Below, piece after piece: positions 35,326 to 47,029 of a DNA stretch of 64,000 nucleotides. Below the pieces are notes generated by a model, which worked only from the letters and a program-made list of their open reading frames with translations, ran no database searches and was not told where the DNA came from. Source of the DNA: Chamaecyparis obtusa (Eukaryota > Streptophyta > Pinopsida > Cupressales > Cupressaceae); NCBI GenBank assembly GCA_027943335.1, contig BSBK01006031.1, positions 742,501 to 806,500 of the forward strand. The letters run 5' to 3'. The translations under genes were made by a program, and so were the position numbers. Numbering within the stretch: position 1 is the stretch's first letter; each line of letters begins with the position of its first letter.

Positions 35326-35794
35326 GTATGGAGCTTGTAAAGACCATGAAATGACTTGTACTAATGATTTGTATATAATGCTACAGTTGTATAGATGGTC
35401 CATGATCAAATAACTATACCAAGGAACCTATCTCAACCTATATACTCCAGACACTTAGAGTTGTTTTTATTGCCATCATCAGATACTCCTTTAGCATAAC
35501 TTACCTACAATTTTTCCCTCTGATGTAATGTGAACATTTGATATGCCTATAGTGATAGAATATAAAGCATATTTGATAGTTTGTATCAATTGCATCCTCT
35601 ATACTGTAACAACTGGATTGTGCTATACCCTCAAATGAACTTAGATGTGTTTACATTGAAAGCAATATAAAGGTATAGAATGTTACCCTATATACTTTTC
35701 TAAGTTACAAATGTTCAATAGGATATTGAATTCTTCAATGAGTAATTAAAGTGTGCTTGCATAAATTTTGTAGATATATTACAAACTTATCATC
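35326..35794. other. Spacer before the RPA1-like gene
   Basis: AT-rich with no ORF. It presumably contains the promoter of the RPA1-like gene, but no single convincing TATA box stands out. Confidence 0.35.
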
Positions 35795-37740
35795 ATGGAA
35801 GCATTGACAGTAAATGCTATGAAACTCATGTATAATGGTAATGCGTGCCTTGATCCTAAAGTACAAGTGTTTTCTATAGGAAACCCTACGAGTGGTACTG
35901 AACAATCTCCACGTTATAAAATAGAGATATCTGACAGTGCTTACAAACACATAGCAATGTTACCAATGAAATACAACCATTATGTAACAAACCAAGATAT
36001 CAAGATAGGGACAGTCATACGCTTAATAGAATATAGTTTCTCCAAAACAAGCAAAGTACGGTAAGTGGCACACTCTTGCACATGTGAAAAATACTTCTAT
36101 TCTCTTCTTCAATGTGTAGAAAATGTATCTCTCATAAGTACTTTCACTATACATCTGTAGGTGGATCATAATTATGAAGCTAGAGATTCTCCATACAGAA
36201 CATGTGATAGTTGGGAATCCAGAATCTTTAGATATGAGTTGCTAAGATGGAAAATCACAAGATACCACAGAGTCACAATCTTCACAAATAGCAATTGAAA
36301 ACACCAACACGATGAGTGCTACACCTTAGAAAAAGCTTCTACTTGGAATACAAACAATTGAATCAACTAAAATCGTGCCTACCACATTGATGCCTATTAA
36401 AAGCTTGAACCCATACTAGCCAAGATGGCACATCAAAGTTTGTGTAACTATGAAAAAGGAATTGCACCAGTTCCAAAAATAGAGTGGGCATGGCCAGGTA
36501 TTTAGTTTTGATGTCATAGACAATAAAGGGTTAGAGACACGTGTCAGTTGCTTTAATGATATAGCAGATATGTATTACAATACAATATAGATCGGGGCTG
36601 TTTATAGTATAGCTCGTGGAATGGTTAAAAGTGCAAATAAATTTTACAACAAACTCAATAGTGGGTTAGATATAACTTTGACTCCAGATTTAGGGGTGAC
36701 CCTATGTGAGGATGACCCCTCCATTCCTAGACATCGATTCACTTTCACACCAATTGATGAAATTAAAAGTAAGCCAAACAACTCAGATGTTGATATTATT
36801 GGAGTTGTTATTTATGTGCAAGAGACTTCAACAATACAAAGGAAAGATGGTACAGAGGCCCCTAGGCGCATAATTAAGCTACTAGACACTTCTTGCTATG
36901 CTATAGATGTTACACTATGGGGAGCACCAACTAAACAAGAAGGTGCAAATCTTCAGCAAAAATATTACCACCAAGAAACTATAGTGCTTGCTATAAAAAG
37001 TGGGCATGTAGCTGAATACAATGGGAAAGTTGTAAATACCTCAAGCACAACAAATTTGTTGATAGACCCTCTCATAGAGGAAACCAAAGCATTGAAGGAC
37101 TGGTATGAAAAAAATGGTAGTAGTGGCCAAGATTCAACAATGCAATTAGCTAGCATAGCTCTGTCAACCACACGATTAATGATCAATGATATACAAAAGC
37201 AAGACTCACAATCATCCCAACACTTTGACTGTATATTAAAAGCAATAATGGTACTCTTCAAAAAGGATAAATTTTGCTACCTAGCTTGTTCGAGGATGAT
37301 AAATGGAAAGCAATGCAAGAAAGGATTACAAAAAGGTGAAGATGAAAGCTTGTTCTATCCTAAGTGTAATTTAGTAGTTACTGAATATAGCTACCGATAT
37401 ATAGCTCAATTTTAAATTACATGACCACACAGGAACAATCTGGGCAATTACATTTGATGATGCTACAACAGAGTTAATCAGAATGCCTACTGAAGCATTA
37501 TACAACTTATAGTTTAATGACAATGTTGAAACATCAACAGAACAAGTCCTTTGAGATGCACAACACAAACAATATCTCTTCACATTAACATGCAATCACG
37601 AGATGTATAAAAATGAAGAACGAGTGAAGGAAACTATCAAGAAAGTTTCACAAGTAGATTTTACTATAGAAAGTAATGTATTACTTGAAAAAATTAAGGG
37701 GATGTGTAGTGATCAACCCCTTGAACAAGATACCCAATAG
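35795..37740 (+). pseudogene. RPA1-like single-stranded DNA-binding protein of the Helitron
   Basis: Exon 1 (35795-36060) encodes the RPA1 N-terminal domain (LTVNAMKLMYNGN, then YKIEISDSAYKHIAMLP and GTVIRLIEYS). A 100-bp intron (36061-36160, GTAAGT...TGTAG) joins in frame to RWIIIMKLEIL. OB fold A follows (36372-36700; FSFDVIDNKGLETRV), with TAG stops including 36417. OB fold B is intact in a 264-codon stretch (36621-37415; DVDIIGVVIYVQETSTIQRK, then KLLDTSCYAIDVTLWG). OB fold C follows with a damaged zinc ribbon (Cys replaced by Tyr in FYPKC), then a frameshift near 37412 and DHTGTIWAITFDDA. Plant Helitrons commonly carry such RPA genes, thought to coat single-stranded DNA during transposition. 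The copy is non-functional. Confidence 0.88.
36061..36160 (+). other. Spliceosomal intron of the RPA1-like gene
   Basis: Starts GTAAGT and ends TGTAG. Removing it joins SKVR to WIIIMKLEIL in frame, giving the expected end of the RPA1 N-terminal domain. It shows the element descends from a spliced gene rather than a retrocopy. Confidence 0.75.
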
Positions 37741-38162
37741 AAAATAGTACAAAATACACAAACAAAAAGAAGAAGATGCATTATTGACATTGTTGCATAT
37801 ATCTAACACCATATCAGATGTTTCCTAGGATGTACGAAGGCATGTAAAAATTTGTATTTATTGAAATACATACACCATGTAAATAATATTCCAAAATGAA
37901 AAAGAAAAAAAATACATTAGTGTAAATCAATGCATATACCTGCTACTAGAACAAATGTTACCAAAGATGTATGAAAAAAGCCACACATTTAGGCCTCTCT
38001 AAATATACTTATCATTTGCGATACAATGTCAATGAAATATCATTAGAAATTCATAAACCCTAATGATATATACAATCATTTGAATGAATTTTTATAAGTG
38101 TTTACACCATTGTACGATGATTTCTACCATAAATTAACAATGATTATTGAATGCATTGATAG
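37741..38162. other. Spacer between RPA1-like and Rep-helicase genes
   Basis: AT-rich, no ORF. It must hold the 3' end of the RPA1-like gene and any promoter of the Rep-helicase gene, but no clear signal is seen. Confidence 0.35.
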
Positions 38163-41100
38163 ATGGACAACCATGATGTTAGCAAAGGGAAAGAAAAAAG
38201 CAATCTACAAGAGATCGCTGCACATCAAGCTCGTGAAAGGAACTCATCTTATTATGCTTGGCATAAAGAATAGATAGCTGCCCGCAGAAAGGAAAAAAGA
38301 AAATAGCTAAGAGAAATGAGCTCCACACATAAGAAAGGTACAATTTTTGAACAACCAGAGACCCAACAATCACAACATTGTGAGAGAAACCATCACCACT
38401 ATGTGTGCCACAAGGAAGGAAAAAAGACAGGCAAATGTATAGGGTACCAAGAGACCCAACTACGCCAACATGAGCAACAACAAACCCAACATCATCTAGA
38501 ATCAAATGCACCATTCTATAATGATGCTAAATATATGACAGCAATGAATTTTTTTTGACAATGGATAGATGCACTTGCTCATCGACAAACATGCATAGTA
38601 TGTAAGGAACGTTACCCAGGCATGTATATCCAACAAACAAATAACATTGTAAAATGTAAAAGATGTTCGAATGAAAAAGGTATACCTAGGTTTTCAGCAC
38701 TCAATAATATAGACCTAGGTGACCAGCCATCTGTACTAAAAAGGTTATCCCAGGTGGAAGAAATGTTGATCACTAGGGTGAATCCAATATTACAAGTAAC
38801 ACATGCTTTTGGAGGATAGTTCAAATATAGTGGACATACAATAAGCTTTCCACAGGATATAAAGAACATTACAAATGTGTTACCGAGATGTATTGAAGAT
38901 TTGGATATATTAATAGTACGAAGAGTGCACACAGATGAAAGCTCTTATGATTGTTATGTGAAAAGGAGTCATGTCAAAGATGCATTGCAATATAAAATCA
39001 AATATGATCCATACTACCATGATGTTGTCCTAAGTATGGAAAACTTGGACCTGCTTCTTGAAGTGAAAGTTGACATAGTGAAAATGTTACACACAATAAA
39101 CACCAGCAAAAATATGTCCATACCCAATTATCAGATCAATACAAGTGAGGAAGATGATGAAATTATTCCTCTACAAACATCTTACCTGGTGCCTAAGATG
39201 CCAAGTAAACAACATGAGCTAGACATCATGAAACAAGTACTAGATATCCAAGGAACTATAGAGGACATTGTGGACTAGCCTACAATAGACCCATCCCTTG
39301 TAAATGAATATAATACGGAAGGGTTATTTGATATAGCATTCTGAACTCTATTCCTGAATGGAACTACACTACCAATGCAAGCACATATCAGAGAAGTACA
39401 TATGCATGAGCACGCCCTACATTTGATGAGGTACCATGATCACCACTTTGGAAGGCATCCAAGGTTTCAATATTTTATTTATAACCTTATGATGTGACAT
39501 CACAGCCAAAGATTGGCATCAATCTTCTTTAAAAATAATGTGGAAGAGAACATACTGACAATAATTGAAAACCTCTGCATATACCTAAGACAACTCCTCG
39601 ATACACAATTGGTTCAAGAATTAATGCACTTTGGCTCTATGATGCGGGGCACAAGGCCATATTGGAATGAACATTAGAATGAACTGATAGACATGATCAA
39701 TCAGCTCGGAACACCTACACTCTTCTTCACATTAAGTGCAACAGATATGAAATGGCCAGATCTACAAAGATTATTAACAAATGACAAATTAGTGGAGAAA
39801 AAAACAAACAAACAATGTCTTGACAATGTCATTGAGAGTGCTCACACCACATGATTATATCTTCATCAAAGGTTCACAATATTCCGTGAAGAAGTAATTG
39901 AAAAGCTCCTTGGTGTAGTAGATTGGTGGTACATAACTGAATGAAAACATCAAGGAACTAGGCATGTACACGGGTTGATTTGGCTCCCCAATGCACCAAA
40001 CATGGATAGACTTGATTGGCATAATAATGAAGATATTGAACATGCAATACAATATTTTGATAGGTATGTCAGTGCATGGAATCCTTGTGATGCATCTCAT
40101 AGAAGCAACATTGTGTATCATTCCCCATTAGATGATCCTTGCTTACTAGATACACATGAGATTCTCACTTCAAATCTTGCTTGTGATTATGAGGATTTGG
40201 TAAACTGAGTCTAGAGACATACCAAATGTATTGAGCGAACATGTCTGCGTAAAAAAGGGAACAAGTTAACATGCAGGTACAAAGCTCCATGGAAAGAACA
40301 AGACAAATCTACATTGTCCTATGACGGTTCTAGCAAGATATAATATCAAGTAGCAAGAAATGAGGACAGACTAAATATCCATAATCTAGAGATGCTTTCA
40401 ATTTGGAGAGAAAACATTGATTGCCAACCCATGGTCTCTCGAGCACTCGTGCTCAAATATATTTCCAAGTACGCAACAAAAGTAGAGAAACGCTTGGAGA
40501 CATGTTCTGACATGCTAAGATGAATATCTTTGTCGAACAAAATTGATGACTTGGTGCTCATAGCATATCAAAAATTCTTATCTGAAGTTATTGTAGAGCG
40601 TGATATAGGAGCACAAGAAACATGCCACATGCTACAAAAGTTACCCCATGTGGTTTGTAGTAGGCCTTTTATCTCTTTGAATGTTGGCCAAAAAGTACTT
40701 CATAGAATAATTAAAACATCATAAACCAACTAGATACAACCCAGCTAACTACATTCTTATATAGGTCATTCGTCAGAATTAGAGAATGTGTCACTTCTTG
40801 AATCTGCAAGGGCTTATTCCTATGCTGCAAATCGCAAAGGATGCAAATGGAAGGAATGAACAGTGAAGGCAATTGTTAATGTCCATCCAAAGTTCTACAC
40901 AATCCCAGAGCCCACATCAGAATGATTTGAAACATTTTGTTGGAGTGAACTATTATTATATAAACACTTTTGTAATGTAGAAAAGGATATAGGGCTCAGT
41001 AAGGAAATGATAATTACAAATTGGACACAAATGCATGCAATGGGATATAATGTCTGGCACATTAATCGCATCATTGTTAAGGAAAATAACTCTGAAGAAG

Positions 41101-42760
41101 AAGAAGATAGTGAAGAGCAACAAGCAGCGAACAATAGTACAAATGAAACAATGGAAACCAATGAGTGGGAGCTATTTTCACAGATGGGCCCAACAAGTGT
41201 CATGTCACTACATGACCTTGACATGCTTGGAAATCATGCGTTTGATATGAACAACAAATGGGACCATATTACAGTCCCCCCACATTTACATGGAATCGCT
41301 CCACATTTTATATATGAGAAGAAAATGTCCAGTTGTAGTGATAAAACACCTAGAAGCTCTCAACATGATGTTTACACACTATCACTAGAGCAAAAACTCA
41401 CACTCCAAATAATTGCAAATCATAACAAGGTCTTCTCTAATAAACCACTATAGATGATCGTTCAGGGAACTACAAGAATAGGAAAATCTTACTTAATTGC
41501 TTGCATCAGAAAAGTACTGAACAATAGGACACCCCAACAAAAAGGCCAACTATTGATATTGGCCCCAACAGGGGTTGCTACATTCAATATACATGCATCA
41601 ACAATCCATTCAAAGCTCAGAATACCTATCAAAGACATGCAGCCACTACAAAGCCAGGCATTAACAATGTTCCAAGAAGAATTAAAACATATAAGTATAT
41701 TGTAATAGATGAAATGAGCTTCATTGGACCAAAGATACTCCTCAAAATTGATAGTCGGCTCCGAGAGGCATTTCCCCATCGACAGGATGCTCCTTTCGGT
41801 GGAATATCAATGATACTCTTCGGCAATCTAGCACAACTACCACCTGTCATGGATAAACCAATTTACACATCATATTCCAATGCAAAGCTACTGTGGGACC
41901 AATTTACAACGGTTGTTACTCTACAAACAATGTTTTGACAAGTAGGTGAAAGCAGTGCACAAGCAAAATTCTGGCAAATATTACAAAATATCCAAGACGC
42001 AACCCCAATAGAGGATGATTGGAAGTTACTAATGACTTGTACAGACAGACACCTTGTAGCATCTGAAAATAAAGCATTTGACAGTGCTATACATTTGTTT
42101 GCTAAAAATGATTCAGTCAAGCTACACAACAAGAAAATGCTGAAATCATTACATTGTCCGATTGCAATAAGCACAGCAATGAGTTTTGCAAATAGAAACA
42201 ATAATATAGTGAATGATGAACAACTAGAAAAGCATGTACTCCTCTGTAGGGGTCAACGCATTATGCTTACGGTGAATATATGGATAGAGGAAAAGCTTGT
42301 AAATGGAGCTCTTGGTGAGGTGATTGACATTGTTTATGGCCTAGACTGCAAGCCACCAAGTGTGCCTATGTACGTTGTCATACGCTTTGATAATTATTAT
42401 GGACCATCCTGGGATGAAAAGGACCCACAGGCTGTACCGATTGTGCCTGTCACATTAGGTAGCCAAAGACAACTCCCTCTAACCATGTCATGGGCTATTA
42501 CTATACACAAATCATAGGGGCTCAGGCTACAAAAAGCAACAATTGACATCGGTAAAATAGAGAGACAAGGGATGACATTTACAACTATATCAAGAGTCAA
42601 ATCTCTGGATAGTCTTCAAATCCAGCCTACATTCTCCTATGATAGGTATGCCAAAATGCAAAATAGTCCATATACAATGAAACGGAAAGCCGAAGAATCT
42701 CGCCTAAACCAGCTGTCAATAGAAACCAAAACCACCTACTGCGCATGCACAAAACAATAA
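38163..42760 (+). pseudogene. Helitron Rep-helicase (RepHel), many internal stops
   Basis: Starts at ATG 38163 with an Arg/Lys-rich N-terminus. A conserved Helitron region follows (FSALNNIDLGDQPSVLKRLS, VEEMLITRVNPIL, then YSGHTISFPQDI; 38690-38870). The HUH nuclease motif reads RHVHGLIWLPNAPNMDRLDW (His codons 39963-39965 and 39969-39971), and the two-tyrosine motif YISKYATK is at 40458-40472. The PIF1-type helicase begins near 41380. Its Walker A is degraded (GTTRIGKS, a conserved Gly replaced by Arg); Walker B VIDEMSFIG (about 41702) follows a frameshift; GNLAQLPPV and a C-terminal ISRVKSLDSL are present. Rep nicks and rejoins DNA and the helicase unwinds it. At least a dozen stops, for example 41936 and 42515, make this copy dead. 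Confidence 0.9.
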
Positions 42761-42783
42761 TGAACCTATATAGTACTATCGGC

Positions 42784-42819
42784 GTACCCCTTGGACCCTT
42801 CAAAAGGTACAAATGCTAG
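42784..42819 (+). other. Helitron 3' terminus with subterminal hairpin
   Basis: GTACC (42784-42788) can pair with GGTAC (42806-42810). Nine bases later the element ends in CTAG, followed by host T. This is the usual termination signal and end of Helitrons. Confidence 0.75.
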
Positions 42820-44324
42820 TTATTGACTACATAATATGCATGAAAGTGGGCAATAACATAACTATTTCAATTTCACATGTATGAAAGTATATTTGTTTCA
42901 ATATATATGAAAATATATGTATTTTAGACCGAGCCTATTAGAAATGTCTCACTAGAAATTTTCTGATTTTCCAGTTGTCTTACGCTGGAAATGTCTGTCG
43001 GTTAAAAAAAACGTGAACGGTAAGTCAAATCCAAAGGTCTCCCCAAATTGAATAACCTAATCGTCGGATCTGAATAACCAAGAAAATATTTGGATCTGAA
43101 TAAAAGCACGTCCAACGCCATGGACAAAAATAGACACAAAATATTTTTTAATTTCTACAAGCCACGTCACTTGCCACATATCTAAAATCGATGACCGCAG
43201 AAAGTGTTGTGTTAATATCTGACAATGTGTTGAAAAACATATTGTTAAGAAATTTCTGTTATGGGGTATGATACATGGCCTACCTGTAAAATAGAACATG
43301 CGCCATAACTATGTCTGCACAGTTTGCATTTTAAATAAAATCATTTCGATGCATTAAGATGGTCCTTCTAGCAGACAGCAGTTTGTTTAAACCATTCTAT
43401 CAAATAGTTTACATGCCCTGTCAATTCAATTGTTCTTATGGAAGATTTGTGCCAAGGGCAGGAAAGCATGGTTGAAGAATCCCCAAAATTGTAGTTTGAT
43501 TTAGACCAGATTTAAAATGTGATCCAACGCTGCTATGCTCGAGAATAGATGACTGTAAAAGCAATAAGTGAAAAATGCTATAGAAATTCAATTGGTAAGA
43601 CATCACGATGATGGAGAAAGAAAGGAGATGAAGAGTTAGAGTGCATTTTCGTTTGTTCATGGAGCCACAACAACATTAGAATCTCTATCACTCAATATTG
43701 TTAAGATGACTTTTATCATAGAACCATTGGAATGCCTCGGATTCTTTGTGGTAAGTTCCCTAACGACTACTCTTCTTTATCGGTTGCTTTTCAAAATGCA
43801 ATGCACTGTAGTTGTTAAACTTCATCATCTTATTCTAATTTCTTCCTCACTCATTATCTTGCTTGCATGTGAGCATCCCCAATTGATGTTTTGAAATTTA
43901 GACTCTTGTATCTATTTTTTCATTTCCTTCTCTTTTATAATTTTTCGATTGACCAATTAATAACATGGCTTTTTAAGATTAATAGTGTTTAATATTTTTC
44001 ACTTCAACTTTAAATCTTTGAAAGCATCATTAGAGTTTTAACTTGAATTTAGTGTTGAAGGATATCTTGAATATTTTCCACTTTAAATCTTTGAAAGAAA
44101 GATTGGGAATTTAAAGCATTATAAGAGTCTTAACTTGTGTTTATTGGTGAAGATTACCTTAAATACTTTTCACTTCAAATAGTTTTCAGATCAAATCTTT
44201 GAAAGCAGGTTTTGGAACAAAGGTTTTGTTCCGCTGAAGTCATTGTAATCCATCCTAGGTTAGGGACTCCTCTCGAACAAAGGAGAACGAAAAAAAATTG
44301 TGACACATTCACATTGGATTTTAT
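42820..44324. other. Noncoding left flank of the SOT array
   Basis: No gene recognised. Conserved frames at 43057-43299 and 43436-43660 simply reflect the duplication. Confidence 0.45.
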
Positions 44325-45320
44325 TTGAATAATACTGTCCTCAATACTTGGTGTTGGCCAATGTACAATTCCCTTAATATCAATCTGTCGATGGAGCTGG
44401 TAAAACTTATTTGTTATTCTTTGTTATTTCTTTTTGTGTACAAGATTATAATTAGTCTTCTACCCTTCCCTGTGTTCCTTTCCCTCTTAATATTCTGAAG
44501 AGTCAGAAGCCTTATCCATCACATTGAAATTGTATGTTAACTTGTTCTTCAAAGGGCGCTTGCTAATAGAAGGATCACTAATGTATGTCCTATGTAATGG
44601 GAAACAAGTTGATAAAAAGAGTAAAGAAGTGTAATTTAGATTATTTTTCAAATAGATTATTCAGTAGATGTTTTTAAATTCTTTTAAATTTCAAATTCAA
44701 ATAGTAATTCTTTATTGAAAGAGATAGAATTACTAAAGAGATGTTTAACCGTACCCGCTAGTGATTATTCTGTGTAATCTTTACATCGAGAGCAGCCAAA
44801 TTGTTGTATTCATTTAAGTATGATGTCAATATCTAATAAAATGTTCTTCAAGGTAACTACCCTTTAACACTACCTTTCTTTTAAGGAAATGATGTTTCTT
44901 CTACCAATATAGAGATACATTGATCTATCAAAAAATCGATGTCATTAAAAAAGATTCGACAACAATAGGAACAGAACGGGTTATAGTTTGTTTTTTTTAA
45001 ACCGCATTAGGGTTACAGATAGCGAAAGTAAATTGTATGTAAAACACCATAAATATGTACAAATCCCACTTCTAATGACAATGGAGGAGGCCGTCTTTCA
45101 AGTTTTATTTGAATCTATTTGGTAACAAAGACCATTACTGCCAAAGAGCAAAGCCTCTCGGTTTATGTTTGGCTTTCTTTGGTATCATAGATATATATCA
45201 AGCTTTCTCGAGGTGAGAAAAAACGAGACGGTACATTTTATTTTTTTTACTATAGAATACCTTATTTGCATTCTGCAGAAAACATGGACGCGCACAGATG
45301 AGGGAGACGGTATTTGTATG

Positions 45321-46268
45321 TCAGAGTTCATACTTGAGGAACAGGCCTGCTTCTCGGAACCTATTCTCCACTGTCAAATCCATACGCCTGTTCATTTCTG
45401 GAGTGAAATGATTCTTCCAGTCACCCACTTCACCTTTGCAAAAATAATATCGATTACTTATCTGAGCATTTTTGAAAATCCGCTTGCCATTTGTGTTACC
45501 GTCTAGAGAGGAAAGAGATTGAAAGCTGCATTGACTGTCTATGCAAAGAATTTCTTCCTCTGTCAAAGAAGTTTTCCCCAGGAAATTAGAAATCTTTTTG
45601 ATGTAGGACAAAGAATCCGCCTTCATATCTTCATAGGTCAAAAACAAGATGTTGCTCTGATTCCTGCTGGCAATCCAAAAGCCCAAGACATGATCAACAA
45701 AAGGACCATAGAGAGAGACACCATTAACGAAGGAGTCAAAGAATACTTCCTTGGAAACTGGAGATGTCTTTCCATTATTGAAGACCGCTTGTAGTGCAGG
45801 CAAGTACTTCCAGTGGGAAACAAAAGTGTCCTTGGGATTTCGGGCAATATAAATCATTCGGCAGCCCAAAGACATGATATGAGCTGGAAGAGCAGAGTAA
45901 GGAAGATGGGTACTGAGCAACCTTGGGGAGGGCATTTCTGAAACAGCAGTAGCGCCATCAGGCATTGCTCGTGAATTGTAGTACTTTTCTATGTTGTGAA
46001 TCAACTCATGGGCATTCTTTCCCTTCAATACGTCGCCCTTGCTTTCACTCATAATGCTGGCAATGATAGATTTCAACCAGGTGGTTCCTGTCTTCATTCC
46101 AGAGCACACAAACACATCGTCCTCCCGTGCTTTGAATTGCGAGTACATTTTCGTCACTCCCTCCACAAGTACGCTTTCATAGAAGAAACCATCATGTTCA
46201 ACAAGTTCAATTCCATACGGGCTTTCTGGTCTTCCACCAGATGAAGACAAGGCTAATAATGTAGACAT
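45321..46268 (-). CDS. Cytosolic sulfotransferase, array unit 1 (Arg277Cys variant)
   Basis: Single-exon gene of 315 codons, slightly short of the usual 320-350 for plant cytosolic sulfotransferases. No signal peptide or membrane segment. The family moves sulfate from PAPS to hydroxyl groups of flavonoids, hormones and similar molecules. Seen: PAPS loop KTGTTWLK (59-66), His121 in STHLP, 3'-phosphate motif IARNPKDTFVSHW (Arg143, Ser151), and SLYGPFVDHVLGFW (185-198). This copy differs from the other units by T4L, V257G and R277C. Arg277 opens the RKGxxGDWK motif that grips the PAPS 3'-phosphate, so Cys here may lower or abolish activity. Candidate AATAAA at 45104-45109. The frame is otherwise intact. 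Confidence 0.93.
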   Translation of the reverse strand: MSTLLALSSSGGRPESPYGIELVEHDGFFYESVLVEGVTKMYSQFKAREDDVFVCSGMKTGTTWLKSIIASIMSESKGDVLKGKNAHELIHNIEKYYNSRAMPDGATAVSEMPSPRLLSTHLPYSALPAHIMSLGCRMIYIARNPKDTFVSHWKYLPALQAVFNNGKTSPVSKEVFFDSFVNGVSLYGPFVDHVLGFWIASRNQSNILFLTYEDMKADSLSYIKKISNFLGKTSLTEEEILCIDSQCSFQSLSSLDGNTNGKRIFKNAQISNRYYFCKGEVGDWKNHFTPEMNRRMDLTVENRFREAGLFLKYEL

Positions 46269-46350
46269 ACTGAATCAGAGGGTGCAGATTGCATCAAGAG
46301 ATAAGTGACAGGGTAAGAGAGCTAATGATAACAAAAAAGAGCTATATCTC

Positions 46351-46358
46351 TTAATATA
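46351..46358 (-). promoter_or_regulatory. TATA-like box, SOT unit 1
   Basis: TATATTAA on the minus strand, 83-90 bp before the ATG, within a TA-rich stretch. Confidence 0.4.
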
Positions 46359-46909
46359 AGGACAAATATATCATTCATAAATAGCACGTTCGATAGTGGA
46401 CAACATTTTTAATCTACGCGTGTTTTTTTAATTTTCAATGTACGCTGGTAATGAAATTTCCCACATGGGCTTGCCTAGCGTTACTAACAAGGAAATAATA
46501 TTATGATTTCTAATTTCCTTAGCGCAAGATATGATTTAACGTTTTAATCGCATTATTTTAATACTATAATATTAAATATATTATTTCTACGTTCCCTCAA
46601 ATGTCAGTGTTCCCTGCAAAGTCAGTGTGCATTTCAATGACAGGAATCACCAACGTGTATCTATAAAAAAAATAGTGCAGCCACCCATTCAAGTAACCGT
46701 ATTTACGTATGTTTCTGAATGAACAGAGTTTATTATATTCCCCATTCACCTCGCCTTTCAACATCGCCATTAAAGCCACAATGTGAAAGCCAAATGGCAT
46801 CAATTAATTAGTCTGTCTGTCTGCTATTTAAAATAATTGCACCTAATCATTAATCTGGGGTGCAACGCACTGAAAATTTATTTAATTGCACGTTCATCAC
46901 GAGATATTT

Positions 46910-47029
46910 GCACAAGCCCGTCACTCCTCCCAAAGGTATGTCTTAATAGAAGAAATCATCATGTTCGAGAAGTTCAATTTCATTTGGACTTTCTCTTCTT
47001 CCACCGAATGAAGGGAAGGCAACTGACAT
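46910..47029 (-). pseudogene. SOT N-terminal relic, unit 1
   Basis: From ATG 47029: FGGRRESPNEIELLEHDD, then FFY and a TAA stop, followed in frame by DIPLGGVTG. It resembles SOT residues 10-40 only. It lies about 640 bp upstream of the unit 1 SOT start. Confidence 0.75.

Larger units (their letters stand above)
29349..42819 (+). mobile_element. Helitron (autonomous type, decayed), 13.5 kb
   Basis: Inserted between A (29348) and T (42820); block A has the empty site, A|T at 8400/8401. The right end is CTAG, matching the Helitron 3' CTRR end. It is preceded by a hairpin-capable stretch (GTACC 42784-42788 with GGTAC 42806-42810), and no longer target duplication is needed. The element encodes an RPA1-like protein and a Rep-helicase, the diagnostic plant Helitron pair, on the same strand as the CTAG end. 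The left end reads TT rather than the expected TC, so it may be mutated or chimeric. All genes have stops, so this copy is no longer autonomous. Confidence 0.85.

Noticed and set aside
29349..42819. The insert as a PIF/Harbinger element with TTA target duplication
   Set aside because: TTA is shared at both edges, but there are no terminal inverted repeats and no such transposase. Rep-helicase, CTAG end and hairpin fit a Helitron, and TTA is then coincidental homology.
45321..45335. C-terminal KYEL of the SOTs as an ER-retention signal
   Set aside because: The proteins have no signal peptide and the family is cytosolic, so the resemblance to KDEL-like tails is chance.
45165..45506. Plus-strand ORFs repeated in every SOT unit (113, 91, 82 and 103 codons)
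   Set aside because: They lie antisense to the SOT genes or relics and recur only because the units are near-identical. They have no domain of their own.
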